Part shown: positions 33,457 to 41,889 of the stretch, in pieces
Position numbering within the stretch: the stretch's first letter is position 1
How the letters are laid out: each line of letters starts with the position of its first letter
Assembly: GCA_002305545.1 (NCBI GenBank)
Contig: DBRG01000017.1
Coordinates: forward strand, 62,001 to 126,000
Source: Bacteroidales bacterium UBA1374
GTDB lineage: Bacteria; Bacteroidota; Bacteroidia; Bacteroidales; UBA932
Direction: 5' to 3'
Length of the DNA stretch: 64,000 nt
Notes under the pieces: model-generated
What the model saw: only the letters and a program-made list of their open reading frames with translations
Databases searched by the model: none
What the model was told of the DNA's origin: nothing
Program-made: the position numbers and the translations under genes

Positions 33457-35186
33457 ACAATAACCTCCCGTGCCTTGATGTCTTTGATGCGCAGCTGGAT
33501 ATTGGCTATCCCCCTGTAATAATTTTCGGCTACAGAATAACAGATATCCACAGGATTCCCATTGTGCATGTGCTCAAAGTGTTCGCTCTGGTTGAAAGCG
33601 ATGGCCGATATGGGCCTGTACGGTTCGTCTTCCTGGATCAGTTCCAGTTTCAGGTGACCCGAGTCCGATCCTACCAGGCGTCCATTTCCATTGTCATAAA
33701 CATTTTCAGTCACAAACACCGGGGATAGGTTTCCCGGTCCGAATGGTTGGAATTGTTTTAAAAGACGGAAAAATTTCGGGGTTATCTGCTTAAAATCAAG
33801 ATAGGTATCTATGTTTTCCAGGGGCGTCAGCATCTGGTCTGTCACTTTCTCTGCAACAATGGCTTCGAACCGCTGGCAGAATTCCGTGTAATGCTTTTCA
33901 CTCATTGTCAGACCGGCTGCGTACATATGTCCGCCAAAATTTTCAAGCAGGTCACTGCAGCTTTCAATGGCTTCGTACAGATCAAATCCGGGTATGCTTC
34001 TGGCCGAGCCTGTAATGAATCCGTTGGATTTGGTGAGTACTATGGTTGGACGGTAATAATTTTCAACCAGCCGTGAAGCCACTATGCCAACCACACCCTT
34101 ATGCCACTTGGGATTGTATACCACTGTGGATTTCTTATTTTCCAGGTCAGGAATATCCCTGACCATGGCCAGGGCTTCTTTGGTGATTTTCCGGTCTATG
34201 TTCTTGCGGTCATCATTATGGTCGTTTATGGTATGACCAATCTGTGAAGCGTCGTCATCCGTGCGGGAAATGAGCAGGTCCACCGCCATTTTTCCCGACT
34301 CCATACGTCCTGCCGCATTGATGCGGGGACCTATCTTGAAAACTATATCGTCCACCGAGATCTGGTGTTTTTCCAAACCAGCAAGTTTTATGATCGAAAG
34401 CAATCCTTTCCGGGGAGCTTCGTTGAGCTGCTTCAACCCATAATGAGCCAGGATACGGTTTTCCCCGGTTATGGAAACCAGGTCCGAGGCGATGCTAACC
34501 ACCACCAGATCCAGAAAAGGATAGAGTTCGGCAAGAGGAATATTCCTGTTCATGCAAAAAGCCTGCATTAGTTTGAATCCCACCCCGCAACCGCTCAGTT
34601 CATCAAAGGGGTAATTGCAGTCATTTCTTTTGGGGTCCAGCACAGCCACCGCATGGGGCAATTCTTCGGCAGGCAGGTGATGGTCGCAAATGATGAAATC
34701 TATGCCTTTTTGCCTTGCATATTCCACCTTGTCATTGGCCTTGATCCCGCAGTCCAGTGCAATGATCAGGGTACAGCCCTCATCGGCAGCAGCGTCAATG
34801 CCTATGTGTGAAATTCCATACCCTTCTGTGTACCGGTCCGGTATGTAGTAGGACACCATGGGTGTTTCCTTGCGTAAAAAAGAATATACCAGGGCAACCG
34901 CTGTTGTCCCGTCCACATCGTAGTCACCGTACACCAGTATCTTCTCACTTTCGCGGATAGCCCTGTCAAGGCGTTTGACCGCCTTGTCCATGTCTTTCAT
35001 AAGAAACGGATCGTGGAGGTCTTCCAGCTGTGGACGAAAAAAGGATTTTGCCTGGGCGAAATCCTTTATGTTTCTTTGTACCAAAAGGTTTGCCAAAGCA
35101 GGGTCCACTCCGAGCTCAGCAACCAGTTGTCTGACCAATGCCGGATTGCCCGGCTCTTTAACTATCCACTTTTTTTCTAACGCCAT
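33453..35186 (-). CDS. recJ: Single-stranded-DNA-specific exonuclease RecJ
   Basis: 5'-3' ssDNA exonuclease of recombination and mismatch repair. The 577 residues show the DHH-family motifs VYGDYDVDGTTA (about 79-90), LIIALDCGI, IICDHHLP and, in DHHA1, NFGGHMYAAGLTM, followed by the OB-type C-terminal domain. Length is normal for Bacteroidota RecJ. Divergent from lysS, with a -7 box ten bases before its ATG. Confidence 0.95.
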   Translation of the reverse strand: MALEKKWIVKEPGNPALVRQLVAELGVDPALANLLVQRNIKDFAQAKSFFRPQLEDLHDPFLMKDMDKAVKRLDRAIRESEKILVYGDYDVDGTTAVALVYSFLRKETPMVSYYIPDRYTEGYGISHIGIDAAADEGCTLIIALDCGIKANDKVEYARQKGIDFIICDHHLPAEELPHAVAVLDPKRNDCNYPFDELSGCGVGFKLMQAFCMNRNIPLAELYPFLDLVVVSIASDLVSITGENRILAHYGLKQLNEAPRKGLLSIIKLAGLEKHQISVDDIVFKIGPRINAAGRMESGKMAVDLLISRTDDDASQIGHTINDHNDDRKNIDRKITKEALAMVRDIPDLENKKSTVVYNPKWHKGVVGIVASRLVENYYRPTIVLTKSNGFITGSARSIPGFDLYEAIESCSDLLENFGGHMYAAGLTMSEKHYTEFCQRFEAIVAEKVTDQMLTPLENIDTYLDFKQITPKFFRLLKQFQPFGPGNLSPVFVTENVYDNGNGRLVGSDSGHLKLELIQEDEPYRPISAIAFNQSEHFEHMHNGNPVDICYSVAENYYRGIANIQLRIKDIKAREVIV

Positions 35187-35196
35187 AATTATCCTG

Positions 35197-35204
35197 CAAA
35201 GGTA
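35197..35204 (-). promoter_or_regulatory. Predicted -7 box for recJ
   Basis: Minus-strand TACCTTTG matches TAnnTTTG and ends ten bases before the recJ ATG, again predicting a minimal leader. Confidence 0.45.
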
Positions 35205-35235
35205 AAAATTTAATCCTATCCCTCTAAAATTTTCT

Positions 35236-35243
35236 TATTTTTG
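35236..35243 (+). promoter_or_regulatory. Predicted -7 box for lysS
   Basis: TATTTTTG matches TAnnTTTG, 22 bases before the lysS ATG at 35266. Confidence 0.45.
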
Positions 35244-35265
35244 TGGATTACAAAACCTTGAAGAA

Positions 35266-36774
35266 ATGGAGAATCCACATATCAGCGAACAGGAACAGAT
35301 CCGTCGCGATGCATTGAAAGAGCTTAAAAACCTGGGGATAAACCCGTATCCTGCACAAGCCTATCCGGCAGATACAACAGCCGTTGAAATACTTGAGGGA
35401 TACAATCCCGAAACCGAAAACTTCAAACAGGTAACCCTGGCAGGCAGGATCATGAGCCGGAGGATCATGGGAGCCGCTTCCTTTATGGTTATCCAGGACC
35501 ACACCGGACGCATCCAGGTCTATGTGAAAAGGGATGACATATGCCCTGCAGAAGACAAAACGCTATACAACACCGTTTTCAAAAAACTCCTGGACATAGG
35601 AGATATCGTAGGAGTAAAAGGATTTGCCTTTATCACACAGACCGGTGAAATTTCGGTGCATGCCAGGGAACTCGTTCTTTTAAGCAAATCCCTTCGTGTC
35701 CTGCCTATAGTCAAGGAGAAAGAAGGCCAGGTGTACGACGCCTTTACCGATCCTGAACAGCGTTACCGGATGCGCTATGTAGACCTGATAGTCAATCCCC
35801 ACGTAAAGGAAACCTTCGTCAAACGGACAAAATTGGTCAATACCATGCGTGAGTTTTTCAACAGCCGGGGTTACCTGGAAGTTGAGACGCCCATCCTGCA
35901 GCCCATCCCGGGAGGTGCCAATGCCCGTCCCTTTGTAACACATCACAATGCCCTGGACATACCGCTGTATTTGCGGATTGCCAATGAATTGTATCTGAAA
36001 AAGCTTATTGTGGGAGGATTTCCGGGTGTTTATGAATTTGCCAAGGATTTCAGGAATGAAGGCATGGACCGCACTCACAACCCCGAGTTCACCGTGCTGG
36101 AGATCTACGTCGCTTACAAGGATTACCTATGGATGATGGAATTTACGGAAGAACTGGCAGAAAAGGTGGCTATTGAGCTTCATGGCAGCACCCTGGTGCC
36201 TTACGGCGACAAAGTCATCGACTGGAAAAGGCCCTTCAGGCGTCTTTCCATGATTGATGCCATCAAACAATATACGGGCGTGGATGTCTCAGAGATGGAG
36301 GAGGACGCCTTGCGCAGTACCTGCAGGGATCTGAACGTCCCCGTGACCCCATCCATGGGCAAGGGAAAACTGATAGATGCCCTTTTTGGGGAATACTGTG
36401 AAAAACACCTGGTCCAACCGACCTTTATTACCGATTATCCAACCGCCACCTCGCCCCTTACAAAAAGACACCGTGAACATCCCCACCTGACAGAACGTTT
36501 TGAACTGTTTGTAAATGGAAAAGAACTGGCCAACGCGTATTCCGAGCTTAACGATCCGCTGGACCAGCTGGATCGCTTCAAAGAACAACTCAGGCTCAAG
36601 GAAAAGGGAGATGATGAAGCCATGTTCATAGATATGGATTTCATCAGGGCTCTTGAATTTGGCATGCCTCCTGCCTCGGGCATGGGAATCGGGATAGATC
36701 GTCTTTGCATGCTGATGACAGATGCACCAAGCATACAGGATGTCCTCTTCTTTCCGCAAATGCGTCCCGAATAA
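35266..36774 (+). CDS. lysS: Lysyl-tRNA synthetase, class II
   Basis: Charges tRNA-Lys. The 502-residue protein has the N-terminal OB-fold anticodon domain (about 60-170: VTLAGRIMSRRIMGAASFMV) and the class II catalytic core with motif 2 FRNEGMDRTHNPEFTVLE and motif 3 GMGIGIDRLCMLMT, ending in DVLFFPQMRPE as in other bacterial LysS. First gene of lysS-(SpoU methyltransferase)-aroE; the next ATG directly abuts its stop. Confidence 0.97.
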   Translation: MENPHISEQEQIRRDALKELKNLGINPYPAQAYPADTTAVEILEGYNPETENFKQVTLAGRIMSRRIMGAASFMVIQDHTGRIQVYVKRDDICPAEDKTLYNTVFKKLLDIGDIVGVKGFAFITQTGEISVHARELVLLSKSLRVLPIVKEKEGQVYDAFTDPEQRYRMRYVDLIVNPHVKETFVKRTKLVNTMREFFNSRGYLEVETPILQPIPGGANARPFVTHHNALDIPLYLRIANELYLKKLIVGGFPGVYEFAKDFRNEGMDRTHNPEFTVLEIYVAYKDYLWMMEFTEELAEKVAIELHGSTLVPYGDKVIDWKRPFRRLSMIDAIKQYTGVDVSEMEEDALRSTCRDLNVPVTPSMGKGKLIDALFGEYCEKHLVQPTFITDYPTATSPLTKRHREHPHLTERFELFVNGKELANAYSELNDPLDQLDRFKEQLRLKEKGDDEAMFIDMDFIRALEFGMPPASGMGIGIDRLCMLMTDAPSIQDVLFFPQMRPE

Positions 36775-37566
36775 ATGACCATGATATCTTCTCCCAATAA
36801 TCCAAAAATCAAACAGTTACGCCTGTTGATGGAAAAATCGCGCTTGCGGCGGGAAACTGGATTGTTTGTCATTGAAGGGGTAAGGGAGCTGGAGATTGCA
36901 CTCAAAGGCGGGTATAAAATTAAAGAACTCTTTTTGTGTCCTGATATTATGCCAGACCAGGAAAAAGAGGCCTGGTTAAGAGAACAGTCCAGTATGGCAG
37001 AAGAACTTGATTCCGGTCTGTACGGAAAGCTGGCTTATCGTGGCACTACAGAAGGGGTGCTGGCAGTCATGCATGGTAAGGACATAAAGCCTGCAGAAGT
37101 ACACCTGCGGGACCCTGCCCTGGTCATCGTGCTGGAATCGGTTGAAAAACCAGGCAACCTGGGAGCCATACTGCGTACAGCCGATGCGTCGGGCGCCGGT
37201 GCCGTCCTGATCTGCGATCCCTTGACAGACCTTTATAATCCCAACACCATCAGGGCCTCTTTGGGTTGTATATTCAGTGTCCCCACCCTTGCCTGTTCTT
37301 CAGAAGAAGCTTATCAATGGCTCAGCCGGCAGGGTATTCAGGTGGTCGCTGCCACATGCCAGGCTACAACATGGTACCACGAATGCGACTACAGGAAACC
37401 CACCGCACTGGTCATGGGGTCTGAAAGCGATGGGCTGAGTCTTTTCTGGAGGGAAAAAGCCAATCATGAGATTAAGATACCCATGAAGGGGATAATAGAT
37501 TCTCTGAACGTTTCGGCAGCAACGGCAATTCTCTGCTATGAAGCGCTCAGGCAGCGCAACAGATAA
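36775..37566 (+). CDS. TrmH/SpoU family RNA 2'-O-methyltransferase
   Basis: SAM-dependent methyltransferase that modifies ribose in rRNA or tRNA. The 263-residue protein has the N-terminal substrate-binding domain (LRRETGLFVIEGVRELEIAL) and the trefoil-knot SPOUT domain with motif 1 EKPGNLGAILRTADASG, motif 2 MGSESDGLS and motif 3 IPMKGIIDSLNVSAATAIL. The exact target base is not predictable. ATG codons at 36775 and 36781 are both possible. It abuts lysS and is followed by aroE one base after its stop. Confidence 0.92.
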   Translation: MTMISSPNNPKIKQLRLLMEKSRLRRETGLFVIEGVRELEIALKGGYKIKELFLCPDIMPDQEKEAWLREQSSMAEELDSGLYGKLAYRGTTEGVLAVMHGKDIKPAEVHLRDPALVIVLESVEKPGNLGAILRTADASGAGAVLICDPLTDLYNPNTIRASLGCIFSVPTLACSSEEAYQWLSRQGIQVVAATCQATTWYHECDYRKPTALVMGSESDGLSLFWREKANHEIKIPMKGIIDSLNVSAATAILCYEALRQRNR

Positions 37567-37567
37567 A

Positions 37568-38305
37568 ATGGGACCTTTTGCCATCATAGGAAATCCGGTT
37601 AAGTCGAGCCTAAGCCCCCGGCTTTTCAATGCTGCTTATCCGCAACTGTCGGGGGAGATTTATCATGTGATTGAAACGCCCGATGCCCTGTTGGGATGGC
37701 AACGTATCAAAGAGCTGAGTATAAGGGGTTTCAATGTTACCATGCCTTTTAAAACAGATTTCCTGAAAGTGGCCGATAAACTCGCTCCTGCCGTTCAGCA
37801 GATCAATGCCACCAACCTGTTAACAAACAAAGACGGTATTTGGACAGCATGGAATACAGACACAACCGGCGTAGTCAACAGTTTCAGGGAAGCCGGGGCC
37901 GATCCGGTTGGCAAAAATGCATTGATCATAGGAGCAGGAGGCGCCGGCCGTGCAGCTGCCTGGGGCCTGAAACAGGCCGGTGCCGTGGTGTTTGTCGCAA
38001 ACAGAACATCCCGGCCCGGATTGTATCCCTTAAAGGATATCCCTTTGCTGCTGGGAAAGTGCAACCTTGTTGTCAACACCATTCCGCCGGAAGGACTGGG
38101 AACAACCGTTACGGGCCTCTCCCGCAACCATACGATCCTGGATGCCTCCTATACGATTGCCCCACTGCAGAATGCAGCCATCAGTGCGGGTGCGCGTTAT
38201 CTGGGCGGGTATCACTGGCTGTACCACCAGGCAGTTGAAGGCTTTGCCATCTTAACCGGGCTTGAGCCTGATAGCAGGGCTATGCGCAAGCTGCTGGATT
38301 TGTAA
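37568..38305 (+). CDS. aroE: Shikimate dehydrogenase
   Basis: Reduces 3-dehydroshikimate with NADPH. The 245-residue protein starts MGPFAIIGNPVKSSLSPRLF and shows NVTMPFK (catalytic Lys), AWNTDTTGV (catalytic Asp) and the dinucleotide-binding GAGGAGRAAAWGL followed by VANRTSR, whose Arg suits NADP. ATG 37568 is used because it places the SxS substrate motif correctly; an in-frame ATG at 37538 would overlap the methyltransferase gene. Confidence 0.92.
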   Translation: MGPFAIIGNPVKSSLSPRLFNAAYPQLSGEIYHVIETPDALLGWQRIKELSIRGFNVTMPFKTDFLKVADKLAPAVQQINATNLLTNKDGIWTAWNTDTTGVVNSFREAGADPVGKNALIIGAGGAGRAAAWGLKQAGAVVFVANRTSRPGLYPLKDIPLLLGKCNLVVNTIPPEGLGTTVTGLSRNHTILDASYTIAPLQNAAISAGARYLGGYHWLYHQAVEGFAILTGLEPDSRAMRKLLDL

Positions 38306-38355
38306 ATTTATAGTAACTTTACAGGGTATATTAACCAATAAACAATCATAATACT

Positions 38356-38811
38356 ATGTTGAACAAGGTAATGTTAATAGGAAATGTGGGAAAGGATCCG
38401 GAAGTGCGTCACCTGGAAAGCGGGGTGTCTGTAACAACCCTTACCCTGGCTACGACCGAAAGGTATAAGGACCGGAATGGAGAAATGAAAGAGCAGACAG
38501 AGTGGCATAACGTGGTATTGTGGCGGGGTCTGGCCGATATCGCCGAGCGATTTGTCCGGAAAGGTTCCCAGATTTATATTGAGGGGAAAATCCGTAGCCG
38601 GAGCTGGGAAGACCAATCGGGGCAAAAAAAATATACCACGGAAATTGTTGCCGACGCCATGCAATTGCTGGGCAGAAAAAGCGAGACCGCTGCCTCCTCC
38701 CAGTCCGCACCTTCAAGAAACACGGGTCAGTCTCCATGGCAGAATCAGCAACAGGGCAATGACATCACCCCTGATTTTGATCAGCAAGACGTTGACGACC
38801 TGCCTTTCTGA
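38356..38811 (+). CDS. ssb: Single-stranded DNA-binding protein
   Basis: Coats ssDNA and recruits repair and replication partners. The 151 residues contain the OB fold (about 1-108: MLNKVMLIGNVGKDPEVRHL; LWRGLADIAERFVRKGSQIY), a Gln/Asn/Ser-rich linker and the acidic tip DVDDLPF that binds partner proteins. An imperfect -7-like TAACTTTA lies about 35 bases upstream. Ends before a long inverted repeat shared with a convergent transporter gene. Confidence 0.96.
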   Translation: MLNKVMLIGNVGKDPEVRHLESGVSVTTLTLATTERYKDRNGEMKEQTEWHNVVLWRGLADIAERFVRKGSQIYIEGKIRSRSWEDQSGQKKYTTEIVADAMQLLGRKSETAASSQSAPSRNTGQSPWQNQQQGNDITPDFDQQDVDDLPF

Positions 38812-38874
38812 TCATCACAAAAAAGGAGAGCTTTTTTCTTTTATGCCGATGCTGCAACCGGTAGCTAAGGCGTA

Positions 38875-38940
38875 CGCAGCACCATAAAGAACCGGGAGCC
38901 TCGGCATATTTGAAAGCTCCCGGTTCTTTATGGTGCTGCG
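38875..38940. repeat. 25-bp perfect inverted repeat, likely bidirectional terminator
   Basis: Arms 38875-38899 and 38916-38940 are exact reverse complements, separated by a 16-base loop. The inner part of each arm is GC-rich (ACCGGGAGC / GCTCCCGGT) and is followed on its own strand by TCTTT, so it can act as a weak terminator for both ssb (+) and the transporter gene (-), whose 3' ends flank it. An eight-base segment at 38842-38849 (TATGCCGA) can pair with the loop at 38901-38908, so an alternative fold exists. The arms are longer than a terminator needs, so a mobile-repeat origin is possible. Confidence 0.8.
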
Positions 38941-38967
38941 ACCTTGCGTTTTATCAGTATGCGTACT

Positions 38968-40377
38968 TTATTTAGTTTTGCGTACTTTATTGGGTACATC
39001 CAGCTGCAAATGCGGATTTGAATCTGAAGAACGGCTCAATATGAGCGATACGGCTATAGCTACAAGTGCCAGGCCGATGAAAAGGTATTCTGCCTGCACC
39101 GCAGCACGGATCTGGTCGTCAATGTTCTTTTCGATGATCTTCCCTACAAAGATGGGAACCAGCAACATGCCCATATTCTGGATCCAGTAGATGAGCGAGT
39201 AGGCCGTACCCAGGTTCTTTTCCGGAATGATCTTCGGCACCGAAGGCCACATGGCAGCCGGCACCAGGGAATATCCTATGCCCAGTATGGCTATGCCAAT
39301 GTATCCGAAAACAGGGATTCCGGGAGCAAACGCTATGATCAAATGCGACAAAAGTACCAGACAGGAACCCAGGATCATCCACCTGGTGGCCTTACCCCGT
39401 ATATCTACCAGCGACCCGAAAATCGGGGTGAAAACCATAGTGGTGAAAGGTATGAGTGCTACCATCAAGGAAGCGATATCGCCTTCTATTTCGAAACGCG
39501 GTATGATGATGGAAGTGGCAAAGCGACGGAAAGAAATGATACAGGCATAGAAGAATACGCAGAGCAGGGAAATGAGGATATAATGCTTGTTTCCGAGGAT
39601 TTTAAATATGTCTGAAAATTTGAATTTATCTTCTTTACCTGCCGGCTGAGCATTTCTCAGGGCTTCTTCTGCTGTCTGGACGTCCAGTTTCTTATCAAAA
39701 GCCAGGAAGATTCCCCAGACAATCATGCCGCACAGCAGGAGTATGAATCCGACCAGCGCCGGCTTGCTTGTTTCTGAAAAAGGAATGTGGATGTCGTTCA
39801 GTGTTACGATCCGTGGTACAACAATCAGAGCCGTTGCGGTTCCCAGACGGGCCAGTGCCAACTGCAAACCCATGGCCAGTGCCATTTCCTTGCCACGGAA
39901 CCATTTTGCAATGGAGCGCGTAACGGCTACTCCTGCAATTTCACTTCCCAGCCCGAAAACGGCGCATCCCGCATAAGCCAGGGTTAGTGAAGGTTTAGCA
40001 AAAGCACGTGCCATCAGGCGGTAAAGCCCGCTATCGTTGAAAGAAGAGGATATCCCGTACATAACCAGGGCGGCTCCGCCAACCATCAGCAGGACAAACA
40101 GTGTCCCGGTCACGCGTACTCCCCATTTATCCAGCAACATGCCGCAAATAATGAGTCCTCCCCACACGCAGAGCAGCGAGTAGGCTCCCCCGTACATGCC
40201 GTAATCTCCCGCTGTCCAGGACAGGTCAAGAATAGCGGGATTCTTGAATATGTGGCTTATAGTGGTAAACTGGTCATCAAAAAAATAGGAGGCAAACATG
40301 ACCAGAGAAAGGCACATAAGAACGGCCCAGCGTGCCCAACTGGAATCCCTGAGCAACTTCACAACCTTATTCATCAT
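38968..40377 (-). CDS. MFS transporter, second of a tandem pair
   Basis: A 469-residue inner-membrane permease with about twelve membrane helices. The loop after helix 2 has LLDKWGVR, resembling the MFS motif A; the region GSEIAGVAVTRSIAKWFRGK followed by EMALAMGLQLALARLG resembles, from memory, the MFSD1-like branch of the superfamily. The substrate is unknown. ATGATG gives two possible starts, the first (40377) overlapping the stop of the upstream paralog in an ATGA junction. About half the length aligns closely with that paralog. Confidence 0.82.
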   Translation of the reverse strand: MMNKVVKLLRDSSWARWAVLMCLSLVMFASYFFDDQFTTISHIFKNPAILDLSWTAGDYGMYGGAYSLLCVWGGLIICGMLLDKWGVRVTGTLFVLLMVGGAALVMYGISSSFNDSGLYRLMARAFAKPSLTLAYAGCAVFGLGSEIAGVAVTRSIAKWFRGKEMALAMGLQLALARLGTATALIVVPRIVTLNDIHIPFSETSKPALVGFILLLCGMIVWGIFLAFDKKLDVQTAEEALRNAQPAGKEDKFKFSDIFKILGNKHYILISLLCVFFYACIISFRRFATSIIIPRFEIEGDIASLMVALIPFTTMVFTPIFGSLVDIRGKATRWMILGSCLVLLSHLIIAFAPGIPVFGYIGIAILGIGYSLVPAAMWPSVPKIIPEKNLGTAYSLIYWIQNMGMLLVPIFVGKIIEKNIDDQIRAAVQAEYLFIGLALVAIAVSLILSRSSDSNPHLQLDVPNKVRKTK

Positions 40378-41762
40378 TTCTTGATTTTATTGGTGATGTT
40401 GGGCAATTCCAGACCGTAACCCTTCTTGCGGTCCTCGGCTTTGAGCCATAAGCCCAGGAAAAAGGCAAGTACTCCAAGTGAAGCAAAGATGAGCATTGGT
40501 ACCGTGTAATCATACTCCAGGGGATTGGTCACTCCCCGGTTTGTGCGGTCCAAAACGCTTCCGACCAGCAGGGGAAGTGCCCAGAGACCCATGTTCTGGA
40601 TCCAGAATATGACTGAGTAGGCAGAGCCAAGGTACCTGTTCGCCACCAGTTTGGGTACCGAGGGCCACAGGGCGGCCGGTACAAGCGAAAAACTGATACC
40701 TAATATTATAATGGCCGTATAGGCAACACCCCGGGTGAAATATGCCTCGGGCACCAGGGCAAACGTAAGGTGACACAGGCACATAAGGACGGCTCCTATG
40801 ATGAGCATGCTTGCTCCCTTTCCCTTGTTGTCAAGGTATGCTCCCAAAAGCGGGGTTAGCAGCATGGCCCCTATGGGGAACCATGAAAAAATATCACTGG
40901 CGTCCGTGGCAGATATCTGAAGGCGGCATTCCAGCATATTGGCGGCAAATTTCTGGAATGGGAAAATTGCAGAATAATACAATACGCACAAACCCGAGAC
41001 AAGCAGAAAGGCCTTGCTTGTGAATAGTTTTCCCAGGTCGCTTACCTTAAATTCCTCTTCCGGTTCTTCACCGGACTCTCCCATTTGTCTTTCCAGTTTC
41101 CTGTCAAAGAAAAAATACACGGAAAATGCCAGCAAACCAACAATAAGCAGGATCATGCACAAAAGGACAGAGGTGCTCACATTTGCTGTGCTCTCGGCAA
41201 TCCGCGGCGATATTCTGAAAACAGCAAAAACCCCAAGCCGGGCTATGGCCATCTCCACACCCATGGCCAGTGCCATTTCTTTGCCCTTGAACCACTTTAC
41301 TATACCTTTAGAAACAGTAACTCCGGCCATTTCCACCCCGCATCCGAAAATCATAAATCCGAGCGAGGCAAGTTTCGCAGAAGCAGGCAGGGTAACCCAC
41401 CAGGAATTGAGCCATGTTTCCAGCCCTGAACCGGTAAAGGCATCGGTAAGGGCATAATATTTGATTGCTGCCCCTGTCAGCATGACCAGTGCAGACAATA
41501 TGGCCGTGAAACGGACCCCCATTTTATCCAGAATGATCCCTGCAAAGATCAGGAACAGGGCAAAAACGTTCAGAAAATATTCTGAGCCCGTAACAGTGCC
41601 AAAGTTCTCGGAAGTCCACCCTCGCGTGGTTTCCAGCATACTTTTCAAGGGAGATAGAACGTCTACGAACATGTAGGCGAAAAACATCATGGATGCCAGG
41701 AGAATGAGCATGCTCCAGCGCACAAGGGCCCTGTCTTTCAGTAACTTATTTACTTTATTCAT
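40374..41762 (-). CDS. MFS transporter, first of a tandem pair
   Basis: A 462-residue permease paralogous to its downstream neighbour: the matching region reads GVEMAGVTVSKGIVKWFKGK then EMALAMGVEMAIARLG, and both carry SLVPAA(L/M)WPSVPK late in the sequence. About twelve membrane helices, with ILDKMGVR after helix 2. The end overlaps the next start by four bases, so the two are translated together. Substrate unknown; the pair could be two transporters with related substrates or parts of a hetero-oligomer. Confidence 0.82.
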   Translation of the reverse strand: MNKVNKLLKDRALVRWSMLILLASMMFFAYMFVDVLSPLKSMLETTRGWTSENFGTVTGSEYFLNVFALFLIFAGIILDKMGVRFTAILSALVMLTGAAIKYYALTDAFTGSGLETWLNSWWVTLPASAKLASLGFMIFGCGVEMAGVTVSKGIVKWFKGKEMALAMGVEMAIARLGVFAVFRISPRIAESTANVSTSVLLCMILLIVGLLAFSVYFFFDRKLERQMGESGEEPEEEFKVSDLGKLFTSKAFLLVSGLCVLYYSAIFPFQKFAANMLECRLQISATDASDIFSWFPIGAMLLTPLLGAYLDNKGKGASMLIIGAVLMCLCHLTFALVPEAYFTRGVAYTAIIILGISFSLVPAALWPSVPKLVANRYLGSAYSVIFWIQNMGLWALPLLVGSVLDRTNRGVTNPLEYDYTVPMLIFASLGVLAFFLGLWLKAEDRKKGYGLELPNITNKIKK

Positions 41763-41846
41763 AGTTTGGTTTTAGATAGGTTATGCTTGCTTTTGGAAAA
41801 AGAAAATCTAAGATAGGATAATTAGTCAAGTCTGCAAAATTTGTAG

Positions 41847-41854
41847 TATTTTTG
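41847..41854 (+). promoter_or_regulatory. Predicted -7 box for purA
   Basis: TATTTTTG matches TAnnTTTG, 35 bases before the purA ATG at 41890. The rest of the 127-base divergent gap (41763-41889) holds only a short direct repeat, GGTTATGCTT, occurring twice. Confidence 0.45.
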
Positions 41855-41889
41855 CATGGTTATGCTTACCTGTTTTGAAATAATTGACT

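Noticed and set aside
41763..41889. Riboswitch or operator from the doubled GGTTATGCTT between the MFS genes and purA
   Set aside because: Two ten-base copies about 80 bases apart without conserved secondary structure are too weak to call.
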